A DNA stretch of 64,000 nucleotides from CAZVED01 sp964626205 (lineage in GTDB: Bacteria > Patescibacteriota > Patescibacteriia > SG8-24): positions 62,001-126,000 of the forward strand of contig CAZVED010000002.1 in assembly GCA_964626205.1 (NCBI GenBank). The letters run 5' to 3'. The position numbers and the translations under genes were made by a program. The notes beneath the pieces are model-generated. The model was not told where the DNA came from. It made no database searches and worked only from the letters and a program-made list of their open reading frames with translations. Shown here in pieces: positions 32,959-42,610 of the stretch (within the stretch, counting starts at the first letter, position 1; every line of letters begins with the position of its first letter).

Positions 32959-33672
32959 TTATGCGGCCCCCTCACGATACCGCTTCCGCTCGGTTTCGGG
33001 AAACCGTTCGATGGCATACCGCAACATGGTGCGTGGCATGGTCCGGTTCCGCGGCTTGAGCCACCGTACGAGCGCGGCAATGTCCCGCTTCCCTGCCTCG
33101 CGGAGCATCCAGCCGGTCGCCTTATGAATAAGGTCATGTTCGTCATAGCGCAACGCATCCGCGATGCGGAATGTCTCGTCGAGCTTTCCCGCGCGGATGA
33201 ATGCCCACGTGGAAACGATGGCGATACGTCGTCGCCAGAGATTCTTAGACTGCGCGAGACGGTCGAGTACGTCCGTGGACGCTTCCGTTTCCATGAGGTG
33301 GCGTCCGAGAATCTTGTACGCCGATACGTCCACGAGGTCCCAGTTATTCGCGCATTCGGCATGCTTCAGATAGAAAGCGGCGACGCGTTTCCGCTCGGCC
33401 TGGTCCCCGCGGTCGTATCGGTCACCGAGTAGAAGCAGCGCGATGAACCGTTCCTCGTGGAACTTCGAGGCGAGCATGCTGCGAATGTCCGCCATGCCGA
33501 GCGTTCGGTGCCGCTTCGCGAGTACACGCGATTGCGGAACAGTCAGCCCAAGGAAAACATCACCCTCTCCGTACTCCCCTTTTCCGGTCCGGAAGAACCG
33601 CTTGAAAAACACCGCGCGTTTCGCATTTGCGGCGGCATGGAGGTCTTTGCGGAACGTGGCGATGGGAGTCAT
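32959..33672 (-). CDS. DNA alkylation repair protein (AlkD-like HEAT repeats)
   Basis: 237 residues. HEAT-like helical pairs with the family signatures FFRTGKGEYGEGDVFLGLTVP, EERFIALLLLGDRY, NNWDLVDVSAYKILG, LWRRRIAIVSTWAFIR, DLIHKATGWMLREAGKRD and a final MPRTMLRYAIERF. These match the AlkD/COG4912 family, which excises alkylated bases without base flipping. Co-transcribed with the MazG-like gene (13 bp apart) upstream. Confidence 0.9.
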   Translation of the reverse strand: MTPIATFRKDLHAAANAKRAVFFKRFFRTGKGEYGEGDVFLGLTVPQSRVLAKRHRTLGMADIRSMLASKFHEERFIALLLLGDRYDRGDQAERKRVAAFYLKHAECANNWDLVDVSAYKILGRHLMETEASTDVLDRLAQSKNLWRRRIAIVSTWAFIRAGKLDETFRIADALRYDEHDLIHKATGWMLREAGKRDIAALVRWLKPRNRTMPRTMLRYAIERFPETERKRYREGAA

Positions 33673-33685
33673 GTGTGTCACGCCT

Positions 33686-33991
33686 CTATGAGGCCTCCTC
33701 AAGGACGATACGCTCCTTGAAAGCCCCGCGTTCGTCGCGCTTCTTCTGCTGTTCCGCAACGACCTGCTCGATGGTCCAGCCCTTCAGCTCCAGAATTGCA
33801 GTGATGACCTCAAAGACATCAGCCATTTCCTCCAGCGAATCTGCGACAGCGTATTCATTCGCTTCCTCAAGCAGCTTCGCTTTCAGCTTTTCCGCGTACT
33901 CGGCATCATCCGCGACGTGCGTCATGGGCGTGCCTCCTTTTTCGCGGATGATGTCAGGAATCTTGTCGCGGACGAGTTTATCGTAGCGCAT
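33686..33991 (-). CDS. MazG-like nucleotide pyrophosphohydrolase
   Basis: 101 residues from the ATG at 33991. YDKLVRDKIPDIIREKGG opens the protein, then KLLEEANEYAVADSLEEMADVFEV, which gives the metal-binding EExxE...D pattern of all-alpha NTP pyrophosphohydrolases. Probably a house-cleaning enzyme for abnormal nucleotides. First gene of a likely operon with the alkD-like and Cys-hydrolase genes. A TATACT box lies at about 34025-34030 upstream. Confidence 0.88.
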   Translation of the reverse strand: MRYDKLVRDKIPDIIREKGGTPMTHVADDAEYAEKLKAKLLEEANEYAVADSLEEMADVFEVITAILELKGWTIEQVVAEQQKKRDERGAFKERIVLEEAS

Positions 33992-34067
33992 GGTAGTGAG
34001 TGACAATAAGAACTTCCGCGCTCAGTATATCGTGACCACACCCGTCCCGAAAGCCCTGTCCGGGGGG

Positions 34068-34096
34068 TTGACTTTTCCCTCAAAATGAAGCATACT
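34068..34096 (+). promoter_or_regulatory. Promoter of the cellulose-synthase-like gene
   Basis: TTGACT (34068-34073), 17-bp spacer, CATACT (34091-34096). Predicted start about 34103, downstream of the first in-frame ATG at 34085. Confidence 0.75.
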
Positions 34097-34129
34097 CCTC
34101 AGTCATTCAGCCCTCCTTATCCTCCGCCT

Positions 34130-35527
34130 ATGCGGCAGCATAAAACGCTTCTCTTCGTCACCATCGCGCTCAACCTCGTCTATCTCGTCTGGCTGGCGTT
34201 CCATGTGAACGGCCCGCTCGGAAATTTCTGGTACGTCATCGAGATCTTCATCAGCTCACTCAGCTTCCTTTTTGCGTTCAATCACTGGGGGCAGGAGCAC
34301 CTTGAGCACTCCGACCACACATTCACCCCATCGGTGGACGTCTTCCTGACCATCGTCGACGAACCCATGGAGCTCTTCGAGCCGGTACTCGAATCCGTCG
34401 TCGGAATCGACTACGCGAACAAGCACATCTATGTTCTGGATGACGGCGCCCGCAAGGATGTCCGCGACGTGGCAGCGAAGTACGGCGTGACCTACCTCAC
34501 CCGTCCAGACCGCCCGACGGACTACAAGGCCGGCAACCTGAACTACGGCCTCGCGAACTCCGACGGCGAGTACGTCCTCGTCATCGACGCCGACCAGCGC
34601 ATCACCGACGCGGCAATCCTCGACGACCTCATGGGGCATTTCAAACACGATGAGAAGCTCGCGATGGTGGCCACGCGCCAGCGCTTCGACGTCCCCCACC
34701 TAGACTTCAACCACGACACGCTCTTCTATGAGCACATGCAGACGGGCAAGAACCAGGACAACGCCGCCATCTCCAGCGGCTCCGGCGTGATCTATTCCCG
34801 CACCGCGCTCCGCGCCATCGGCGGCTTCCAGACCTGGAACGTCGTGGAGGACCTCTATACTGCTTACGTGCTGCACCGGAACGACTACCGCACGCTGTAC
34901 GTAAACAAGCCGTACACGCTCGGCACCGCGCCGATGGACCTTGCTGCGATCTACAAGCAGCGCGGCACCTGGGCGACCGACACGCTGCGCCTCTTCTTCA
35001 AGCAGAGCCCGTTCTTCATGAAGGGTCTGACGTTCCGACAGCGTCTCCACTACTCGGAGCTCGCGCTCGTCTACCTCGTCTCGGCATTCGCCATCGCGAC
35101 GGTATTCCTCCTGCCGATCATCACTGTCCACCAGCGCATCGTGCTCGTCGACGCGCCGGAGATGTACGTACTGCTGCGCGTACCGTCCTTGGCCGCCATC
35201 CTCTGGCTGTACTACCGCCTCTCCGGCAACTCGTTCACGACGAGCCAGTTCTGGGCTGCGCTCTTTCCGGTATACCTGAAGGCAACCGTCCTTGCCTTGC
35301 TCCCTGGCAAACCCAAGTACAAGGTGACGCGCAAAGTCGGTCGCGGAAAGCGCGATGTCCTGCTCGCAACCCCGCACCTTGCGATGCTCGCGGCAGCGGC
35401 CTATGTGAGCGTGGAGTACCTCAACGACGTCGGCATGGACGCGTTCCTCGGCGTGCATCTCGTGTGGTTCGCACTCATGCTGTTCTGGTTCTACCCCCTC
35501 ATCCGAAAATCGTTCTACAAGGAATAA
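34130..35527 (+). CDS. Cellulose-synthase-like membrane glycosyltransferase
   Basis: 465 residues. Two N-terminal helices, a cytosolic GT2 domain with LDDGARKD (DDG 104-106), VIDADQRI (DAD 153-155), VVEDLYTAY in place of TED and KQRGTWATD as the QxxRW-like motif, then four C-terminal helices. This is the BcsA layout: synthesis and extrusion of a polysaccharide through the same protein. No PilZ domain is present, so no sign of c-di-GMP control. The ATG at 34085 lies upstream of the predicted transcription start, so 34130 is used. The leader is pyrimidine-rich without a ribosome-binding site. Confidence 0.87.
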   Translation: MRQHKTLLFVTIALNLVYLVWLAFHVNGPLGNFWYVIEIFISSLSFLFAFNHWGQEHLEHSDHTFTPSVDVFLTIVDEPMELFEPVLESVVGIDYANKHIYVLDDGARKDVRDVAAKYGVTYLTRPDRPTDYKAGNLNYGLANSDGEYVLVIDADQRITDAAILDDLMGHFKHDEKLAMVATRQRFDVPHLDFNHDTLFYEHMQTGKNQDNAAISSGSGVIYSRTALRAIGGFQTWNVVEDLYTAYVLHRNDYRTLYVNKPYTLGTAPMDLAAIYKQRGTWATDTLRLFFKQSPFFMKGLTFRQRLHYSELALVYLVSAFAIATVFLLPIITVHQRIVLVDAPEMYVLLRVPSLAAILWLYYRLSGNSFTTSQFWAALFPVYLKATVLALLPGKPKYKVTRKVGRGKRDVLLATPHLAMLAAAAYVSVEYLNDVGMDAFLGVHLVWFALMLFWFYPLIRKSFYKE

Positions 35528-35536
35528 TGACGCGTG

Positions 35537-35567
35537 CAAAAAGAGCGGCTTCACGGCCGCTCTTTTT
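35537..35567 (+). terminator. Terminator of the cellulose-synthase-like gene
   Basis: Stem AAAGAGCGGC / GCCGCTCTTT followed by T. Confidence 0.85.
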
Positions 35568-35625
35568 CGTCCATACCGTTCGCAGTCGGCGATCGTTACG
35601 TCACGGTCATGTGGCGATGGATGAC

Positions 35626-36243
35626 CTAGAATCCCAGGTCCTCTTTCACGATCAGTATCCGCACCGTGCGTCCGAGGAACTGCGGTTCGCGGTTGAACAG
35701 GAGCACCTTTGAAGGAAACGTGTGCGTCTTATATGCCGCCATGAGACGCTCGTCCTCGAGCGGCACGACGTGTTTCTCCAAACGGTCCATGGCCGCATCT
35801 AGGGTCGGCACGATCTTCTTGGAACTCACGACGAAAATGATATTCGGCGAGGTATACACGACGTGCGGCAACTGACTGCCGGAATTTGAGGCGATGACGA
35901 ACCGGCCGTCCTCAACGAGCGCGTGGACGCTGCCGAGGTAGAAGTCGGAGAGTACGGATTCTTTACGGAGTCGCGCTTGCCGCTCTTTGTCATCCTCCTC
36001 CAGGATGGCCTCGTGGAGATTGTCCCAGCTATGCGTGCCGGATTTCAAGTGGTCAACGAATCCGATCTGCTCGAGCGTGCGCGATGAACCGTTCATGACG
36101 GATGCGCCTGCGGGAATGAAATCCTTGATGCGCACTAATGCCGCGGCTCCGTCCGTTACGATCTCCGCCTGTATGCCACGCTCAGCGAGCGCTGCGACGG
36201 TCGCCGCGATGGAGGTGTCGGATGCTAAGGCGGAGTAAGGCAT
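35626..36243 (-). CDS. LUD-domain protein (LutC/YkgG type)
   Basis: 205 residues from the ATG at 36243. The LUD fold is recognised by GASVMNGSSRTLEQIG, a middle EESVLSDFYLGSVHALVEDG-like stretch (from about 112) and NSGSQLPHVVYTSPNIIFVVS, then a C-terminal FPSKVLLFNREPQ. Members join lactate-utilisation complexes or act alone with unknown roles; no lutA or lutB lies nearby. It follows secA by 17 bp and is probably co-transcribed. Confidence 0.85.
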   Translation of the reverse strand: MPYSALASDTSIAATVAALAERGIQAEIVTDGAAALVRIKDFIPAGASVMNGSSRTLEQIGFVDHLKSGTHSWDNLHEAILEEDDKERQARLRKESVLSDFYLGSVHALVEDGRFVIASNSGSQLPHVVYTSPNIIFVVSSKKIVPTLDAAMDRLEKHVVPLEDERLMAAYKTHTFPSKVLLFNREPQFLGRTVRILIVKEDLGF

Positions 36244-36260
36244 AGATGGATGAGGAAACT

Positions 36261-39032
36261 TTACGCCCCATGGCACTTCTTATACTTCTTCCCCGATCCG
36301 CAAGGGCAAGGCTCATTCCGCCCGACCTTTTCCTCGTCGGATGCTGCCGCCTGCTGTGTTGCACCTGCACCCGCTTCCTTTGCCGGCGCGGAGAGCGAGA
36401 CACCACGACGCTCCATGAGCGATGCCGGCGGCTGCTTCACCACGCCGATCTTGAACACTGAATACGCCACTTGCTTCTGGATGGTACCCATGAGCGTGTT
36501 GAACATGCGGTACGCCTCACGCTTGTACTCCACGAGCGGGTCGCGCTGACCGTACGAACGCAGACCGATACCGGTGCGGAGATGTTCCATGGCATCCAAA
36601 TGCTCCACCCAGAGCGTATCCACGGCGCGCAGCATCATGGATTTGAGTACGCCCGGGAAAGTTCCGGTACCGCCGCCTTTCTTGATGGCGTCGTTGACGT
36701 TCGCCTCGAGCGCGTCGTACGCCTTCGTCGCGACCTCCATGAGGTACGTGATGATATGCGTGCGCGCCTCGGCATCCTGCAGCTTGTTGCCGGCCTCGCG
36801 ATCACGAATCTGCGCGAGGTCCTTGCGGAGTTCCTGTGGCAACGGGAACATCGTCCCTGCGACCTCGTAGATTTCCTTGAGATCCCAGACCGATTCATCC
36901 TCTGCGGAGGTGTGGAACAACACGACCTGCTCGATCTCGGCCTCCACCATGTCGAGCACGACCTTGCGCGTACCGCCGGCATCGGACTCGAGAAGATCAA
37001 GCATCTCGTCGCGTTTGCGATACACGGCCTCGCGGTGCTTGTTGAGCACGTCGTCGTATTCCAACAGGTGCTTGCGCGTGTCGAAGTGATGGCCTTCCAC
37101 CTTCTTCTGCGCGGACTCGATGGATTTGGACACCATGCCGCTCTCGATAGGCATGTCCTCGGGCACGCCGACCTTCGCCATGAAGCCCTTCATGCGATCG
37201 GAACCGAAGATGCGCATGAGGTCGTCGTCCATGCAGACGAAGAACTGCGTCTCACCCGGGTCTCCTTGGCGTCCCGCACGACCACGGAGCTGGTTGTCGA
37301 TACGCCGCGACTCGTGACGCTCCGTGCCGATGACCATGAGGCCGCCTGCCGCACGCACGCGCTCCGCGTCTTCCGGATTCGGCGGATTTCCGCCGAGTAC
37401 GATGTCGACACCACGACCGGCCATGTTGGTGGCGATAGTGACCGCGCCCGGGCGACCTGCCTGCGCGATGATCTGCGCCTCGCGCTCGTGGTTCTTGGCG
37501 TTCAACAGCTCATGTGGGACACCTTCGTTCTTGAGCAACTGCCCCATGATCTCGTTCTTCTCGATGGAAATGGTACCGACAAGGACCGGCTGCCCCTTCT
37601 CGTGACGCTCGCGGATTTCGCGGGCAACGGCCATGAACTTACCGCGCTCGTTCTGATACACGCGGTCCGGAAGATCGATACGCTTGATGTCGCGGTTCGT
37701 CGGCATGACGACGACTTCGAGCTTGTAAATCTTGCTGAACTCTTCAGCTTCGGTCGCGGCAGTACCCGTCATGCCGGCGAGCTTGTCGTACATGCGGAAC
37801 AGGTTCTGGAATGTGATCGTAGCGAGCGTCTGCGACTCGCGCTGGATCTTCACGCCTTCTTTGGCTTCGATGGCTTGGTGCAGACCCTCGGAATACCGGC
37901 GGCCCGGCATGAGACGTCCGGTGAATTCGTCAACAATGACGATCTCGCCATCGCGGACGACGTACTGCTTATCCAGCGTGAAGAGCGCCTTTGCACGGAC
38001 AGCAGATTCCAGATGGTGCACCATCGCGATGCCGCCCTCCTCGTAGATGTTGCCGACGCCAAGAATCTTCTCCACGTAGTCGATGCCCGCGTCCGTGAGC
38101 GACACGGCGCGCATCTTCTCGTCGATGTTGTAGTGTTCGTTCGGCTGCAACTGCTTGGCAATCTCCGCAAACCGGTAATACATGTCCGCGGCCTCCTCGG
38201 CAGGTGCGGAAATGATGAGCGGGGTGCGCGCCTCGTCGATGAGAATGGAGTCGACTTCATCAATGATCGCGAAGAAGCGTCCGCGCTGCGAGCGCTGCTC
38301 CGGGCGGACGGCCATGTTGTCGCGCAGGAAGTCGAAGCCGTATTCGTTGTTCGTGCCGTAGGTGATGTCGCAGACGTACGACTCCTTGCGGGAACACGGA
38401 CGGAGGTAGTCCTGCTGCACTTCGAAACTCCCCGTCGTGTCACGGGCGACATCTACGGAGCCACCTTCAGACTTTGCGGCGGCGACCGTGAGTCCAGCCT
38501 CGCCCACCTCGCCGGCTGGTGCTGGAACGAACGAAGCGTCGTAGCGGTACGAAACACCGTTATGGTTGATGATGCCGACCGAAAGGCCGAGCAGGTCGTA
38601 CACCTGACCCATCCATGCGGCGTCACGGCGCGCGAGGTAGTCGTTGACCGTCACGACGTGTACACCCTTGCCGGCGAGCGCATTGAGGTACACCGCGAGT
38701 GTCGCGGTGAGCGTCTTGCCTTCTCCGGTACGCATTTCGGCGATATTCCCCTGATGCAGCGCGATACCGCCCATGAGCTGCACTTCGAAGTGGCGCTGCT
38801 GGATGGTGCGCTTGGCAGCCTCACGACAAAGCGCGAAAGCCTCTGGTAGCAGGTCATCGAGCGATTCGCCTCCTTGCGCGCGCTTCTTGAGCTCATCGCT
38901 CTTGGCGCGGATACCTGCGAGATCGAGGCCTTCGACCGTCTTTTCCAATGCGTTGATAGCGTCGACGAGCGGCCGGTACGAAGCGATGACCTTCGCGTTC
39001 GGGTCGCCGAAGAGTGCAGTAAGAAATCCCAT
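36261..39032 (-). CDS. secA: Preprotein translocase ATPase SecA
   Basis: 923 residues. The N-terminal nucleotide-binding domain has [20 protein letters not shown] (Walker A), a helicase [16 protein letters not shown] (Walker B) and [23 protein letters not shown]2 has [16 protein letters not shown] and [18 protein letters not shown]. The C-terminus ends in the zinc-binding SEC-C motif [16 protein letters not shown]. Residues around 185-215 hold an insertion ([17 protein letters not shown]). The promoter leaves only about 3 nt of leader. Confidence 0.97.
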
Positions 39033-39041
39033 AGTCCGTGA

Positions 39042-39070
39042 AGTCTACCGGGTTCGCCCCGTACTGTCGA
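39042..39070 (-). promoter_or_regulatory. Promoter of secA
   Basis: Minus strand TCGACA (39065-39070), 17-bp spacer, TAGACT (39042-39047), then 9 bases to ATG; leaderless. Confidence 0.8.
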
Positions 39071-39076
39071 GAACCG

Positions 39077-39104
39077 AAAAACCGCCCTTCCGGGCGGTTT
39101 TTCG
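39077..39104. terminator. Terminator between hpf and secA
   Basis: Stem AAAACCGCCC / GGGCGGTTTT, read by hpf on the minus strand. It ends a few bases before the secA -35 box. Confidence 0.85.
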
Positions 39105-39106
39105 TT

Positions 39107-39448
39107 CTAGACTGCGTCTTCCCCGCTATTCTTTCGGGAGTCCTCCATCTTATCCTTGTAGTCGACGATCTGCCGATCCGCATCCTGTTTGGCCTCGTTT
39201 ACCGCGGTATAGAGATCCTCGTGCACGGCCTCCGCGTACACGAGCTTGCCTGGCAAACGAACGTGCACCTCTGCGCGGAAAATATCGCCCTTGTTGTGGT
39301 GATTCGTCGTCTTTCCAACTTCAACCTCCGCGGTCACGGAATCGCCGAACCGCGATATTTTTGCCTCGAGCGAGGCCATCTTTTCCTCTACGTGCGCGCG
39401 GATAGCATCCGTGAGTTCGATGTCTTTCGTCTTGATGTCGAGCTGCAT
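39107..39448 (-). CDS. hpf: Ribosome hibernation-promoting factor (short form)
   Basis: 113 residues from the ATG at 39448. The RaiA/HPF fold is seen in QLDIKTKDIELTDAIRAHVE, GDIFRAEVHVRLPGKLVYAEA and DLYTAVNEAKQDADRQI. Short HPF proteins silence ribosomes in 100S or 70S form during slow growth. A TATACT box lies about 40 bases upstream. The tail (EDSRKNSGEDAV) is too short to be the dimerisation domain of long HPF. Confidence 0.92.
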   Translation of the reverse strand: MQLDIKTKDIELTDAIRAHVEEKMASLEAKISRFGDSVTAEVEVGKTTNHHNKGDIFRAEVHVRLPGKLVYAEAVHEDLYTAVNEAKQDADRQIVDYKDKMEDSRKNSGEDAV

Positions 39449-39508
39449 AGTGGTGATGAGGTAAGTGATGACAGTATACGGCAGGGCCGAGGAAACATCC
39501 ACGGCGCG

Positions 39509-41437
39509 TTACGGAGCGACGGTCACGGTCACCGCATACGTCCGCGTGGAACCGTCCTCTGCTGTCACGCGGTAATTCACCGTGTTCGTGAAGTTCCGTG
39601 CCGTGCCTGACGCCGGGCTGACGGACTCGCCGTCGAAGACGACTGTCGGGATGAGCGATGTGCGGTCCGTGCCGGCAGGCACCGTGACGGCAATGGTGCG
39701 CGCGGATTCGTTCATGACGCCCGTCGCGCCCGCGAGGTTGTTGAAGCGGAAGGAGGTAATGGCTTTCGCCGTGCGATACGGGGATACGGAGACGGTGACA
39801 GCATACGTCTGCGTCGTCCCATCCTCGGCAGTCACACGGTAATTCACCGTGTTCGAGAAACTTCTCGTCGTACCGGATGCCGGACTCACGGATGCGCCAC
39901 TGTGTACCACGGTCGGCGTGAGGGATGTACGACTGGTGCCGTACGGTACAGTGACGGCAATGGTGCGCGCGGATTCGTTAATGACGCCCGTCGCGCCCGC
40001 GAGCGACGGGAAGGAGAACGACGTGATGGATTTTGAAGAGCGGTACGGCGACACGACCACGGTCACGACATACGCCTGACGCGACCCGTCGCGCGCAGTG
40101 ACCGTGTACGTCACTGGGTTCGAGAAGTTGCGCGACAAGCCTGACGCCGGGCTGATGGACGCGCCATCATGCACGATCGTCGGTGCGAACGATGTGCGGC
40201 TGGTGCCGTACGGCACGGTGATCTCGATGGTCTTCGCGGCCTCGTCGATTTCTCCGACTGCTCCGGAAACGGATGGGAAGGTAAACGACGTGATTGCCTT
40301 AGCGTATGCAGGCGGGGCAACGGTCGCTGTAACGGAATACGTCTGTGTCGTGCCGTCTTCGGCGGTCACGCGATAGTTCACGGAGTTCCTGAAATTGCGC
40401 GCGGTCGACGAGTCCGGGCTGATAGCGACACCGTCATGCACGATTCTCGGAACGAGCGAGGAAAGATTCGTTCCGTGCGGTACGGTGACCGCGATGGTTC
40501 GTTCGTCCTCATCGATATCGCCATCTGTGTCGGACAGATTGATGAACGAGAAGGAGGTGATGGACTTCTTCGAACTACGCGCGGCAACCGTGACAGTGAC
40601 GACGTACGCACGCGTCACACCGTCCGCGGCAGTGACCGTGTACGTCACCGAATTCCTGAAGTCCTGCGCGATGTCGTCCGCCGGCGAGACGGACGCGCCA
40701 GTATGTCCGACTCGCGCCACGAGCGCGGAGAGGCTCGTGCCGTAGGGCACCGTGATGCGGACCGTGCGCGCAGTGTCGTTGATGAGTCCGATGCCGCCGT
40801 CGATATCCGGGAACCTGAACGATGTCAGTACGGGACCGGTGACCGGAGCGCCGATGCCGCCACCCGGAGCAGTGTCGGAACGACGCGCCTGAGCGGAGGC
40901 TCCGAGAGAGCGGTCCGCGTTGATGGTCGTAGCAGCCAACGCTGCGGTCGACGGATGAAAGTCATCGACCGACGTGACGGATGTTCCAATGAGGTAGCTG
41001 AAGAAAAATGCGTCCGGAACATCATCGATCTTCGTGTTCCAGTCCGCGCCGTACAGCGCCGTCGCGACCGCTTCGGACGCAATCCATCGGAGCACGCCGC
41101 CGCGGTCGACCACGTAGACCTTTGGGTCCGTCGTGATCTTCACCATGCGGATGCCCGGCCGGTACGTAACATTGCCACCAATGGGAAACGACGCGAGGTC
41201 AGCAAGCGTGACTTCGGTAATGTCAGAGAAGTCCGAGAACCAGGTCCGATACGTCTTCTCGCTCGGGAAGACATACCGCTTCCCATCGCTCGCGAGATAA
41301 TACACTGCCGCACCCTGCCCCGGCGCCTTGATAAGGACATCCCGTGCGGTAACCGCAGCGTCTACAGGAGACAGGAAAGCAAATGAGACGACAAGGGAGG
41401 ACAGCGCGACGGAAACACGCGAAAACGATATGCGCAT
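39509..41437 (-). CDS. Surface protein with five tandem Ig-like repeats
   Basis: 642 residues. A signal peptide (1-27, ending PVDA-A) is followed by a domain of about 120 residues seen in many Patescibacteria surface proteins: VYYLASDGKRYVFPSEKTYR, GNVTYRPGIRMVKITTDPK, VLRWIASEAVATALYGADWN. A Ser/Ala/Gly linker leads to five repeats of about 88 residues (203-642), each with ITSFxF, ARTIxVTVPxGTxxxSL, SPASGxxxxF and YxVTAxDGxxxxYxVTVxV. These resemble DUF5018-type bacterial Ig-like repeats. The protein ends exactly with the fifth repeat; no anchor or sorting signal is visible. Probably an adhesin or cell-surface layer component. Confidence 0.85.
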   Translation of the reverse strand: MRISFSRVSVALSSLVVSFAFLSPVDAAVTARDVLIKAPGQGAAVYYLASDGKRYVFPSEKTYRTWFSDFSDITEVTLADLASFPIGGNVTYRPGIRMVKITTDPKVYVVDRGGVLRWIASEAVATALYGADWNTKIDDVPDAFFFSYLIGTSVTSVDDFHPSTAALAATTINADRSLGASAQARRSDTAPGGGIGAPVTGPVLTSFRFPDIDGGIGLINDTARTVRITVPYGTSLSALVARVGHTGASVSPADDIAQDFRNSVTYTVTAADGVTRAYVVTVTVAARSSKKSITSFSFINLSDTDGDIDEDERTIAVTVPHGTNLSSLVPRIVHDGVAISPDSSTARNFRNSVNYRVTAEDGTTQTYSVTATVAPPAYAKAITSFTFPSVSGAVGEIDEAAKTIEITVPYGTSRTSFAPTIVHDGASISPASGLSRNFSNPVTYTVTARDGSRQAYVVTVVVSPYRSSKSITSFSFPSLAGATGVINESARTIAVTVPYGTSRTSLTPTVVHSGASVSPASGTTRSFSNTVNYRVTAEDGTTQTYAVTVSVSPYRTAKAITSFRFNNLAGATGVMNESARTIAVTVPAGTDRTSLIPTVVFDGESVSPASGTARNFTNTVNYRVTAEDGSTRTYAVTVTVAP

Positions 41438-41504
41438 AGGGTGACCGATAGGCGTTAGCTACGCTTAGTGTAGCAGACCGAGCCATCCGGCGTAAGAAGG
41501 ACGC

Positions 41505-42485
41505 TCAGTATCCCACGTACTCCACTTCTTCCGTGAGCTGCACGACACCGTCCGTCATGTTGCGGACCTTCGTTTTGATGGCCGCGATGAGTTGCACAAC
41601 CTCGTCAGCGCTCCCCTTGCCGTCATTGATAAAAAAGTTCGCATGCTTGTCGGACACGCTGATGTGGCCGGTCGTAAAACCTTTGAGCTGCGCGCGGTCG
41701 ATGATCCATGCAGCAGGTACGGCACCGGCTTTGGTCACCGGAATCACCTCGTCCTTGTCGAGGTCGAGCGTTGTGCGGAGCGACTCCACGTCCTCCGACT
41801 TTTCCGGCTTCCAATTCACGAACACGCAACCGGCTGTCGGGAACTCGATGGGCTGCTGTTCTTTCTTTTTCAAAAGGTTCACACGCAGTTGCGCCTTCGA
41901 CGCCTCCTTGTTTTGCGCGAGCGCCAACCCGAACGTCGCAGAAAGCACGACCCAGCGCGGCTCATGCTTGAAAACGGATTCGCGGTAAGAAAACGCGCAC
42001 TCGGCGTTCGTCATGGTGACGATGACGCCATCTTTGAGCACTTGTGCTGAAACAAGGTTGTCGCGCACTTCCCCACCGAACATTCCGGCGTTACCACGAA
42101 CCGCACCGCCGATGGTGCCTGGAAGCCCGACCATCCATTCAAGCCCCGTAAGTCCAGCTTCTGTCGCTTTCATGGAGACAAGTCCGGACGCCATGCCCGC
42201 CATTGCCGTGACGGACGTATCATCGATCATGAAACCCTGCGCGACGACGCGAATGACGAGACCTTTGATGCCGTCGTCCGCAATGACCATGTTGGAGCCT
42301 CCGCCGATGACGAAAAACGGGATGCCGAGCTCGCCTGCGGCAGCGACGGCGCGCGCGACGGAGTCCGCGTCCTTGGCTTCGAAAAAATACTCCGCCGGAC
42401 CGCCGAGCTTGAACGTCGTGAACGGTGCGAGCACGACGCCTGCCTTCACGTCCGAACTGATACGTTGTTGGAGTTGATCGAGCAT
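41505..42485 (-). CDS. murB: UDP-N-acetylenolpyruvoylglucosamine reductase
   Basis: 326 residues from the ATG at 42485. FAD-binding TTFKLGGPAEYFF and VIGGGSNMVIADDG, GLTGLEWMVGLPGTIGGAVRGNAG, CAFSYRESVFK with the catalytic Ser, and the C-terminal FPTAGCVFVNW and HISVSDKHANFFINDG. It reduces UDP-GlcNAc-enolpyruvate to UDP-MurNAc. Follows murC, separated only by a dispersed repeat. Confidence 0.95.
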   Translation of the reverse strand: MLDQLQQRISSDVKAGVVLAPFTTFKLGGPAEYFFEAKDADSVARAVAAAGELGIPFFVIGGGSNMVIADDGIKGLVIRVVAQGFMIDDTSVTAMAGMASGLVSMKATEAGLTGLEWMVGLPGTIGGAVRGNAGMFGGEVRDNLVSAQVLKDGVIVTMTNAECAFSYRESVFKHEPRWVVLSATFGLALAQNKEASKAQLRVNLLKKKEQQPIEFPTAGCVFVNWKPEKSEDVESLRTTLDLDKDEVIPVTKAGAVPAAWIIDRAQLKGFTTGHISVSDKHANFFINDGKGSADEVVQLIAAIKTKVRNMTDGVVQLTEEVEYVGY

Positions 42486-42522
42486 AGTTTTTGTGCTGAC
42501 GAGAGAGAACCCTTCCCACGTT

Positions 42523-42607
42523 GTCATTGCGAGGCCAAAGGCCGAAGCAATCCAGAACATGGACGGGATTGCTTCGAGCCGATGAGTACATCGACCCTCG
42601 CAATGAC
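42523..42607. repeat. Dispersed palindromic repeat, full copy
   Basis: 85 bp from GTCATTGCGAGGCC to CCTCGCAATGAC, imperfectly inverted, with an inner GAAGCAATCC...GGGATTGCTTCG pair. It lies between the murC stop (42611) and the murB start (42485), and could form a long hairpin in their shared message. Confidence 0.85.
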
Positions 42608-42610
42608 ACG

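Noticed and set aside
36471..38849. 792-codon open frame on the plus strand opposite secA
   Set aside because: It is the antisense shadow of secA; the GC-rich codon use keeps the opposite frame open. Composition (Arg/His/Val-rich, no domains) is not protein-like, while SecA is certain.
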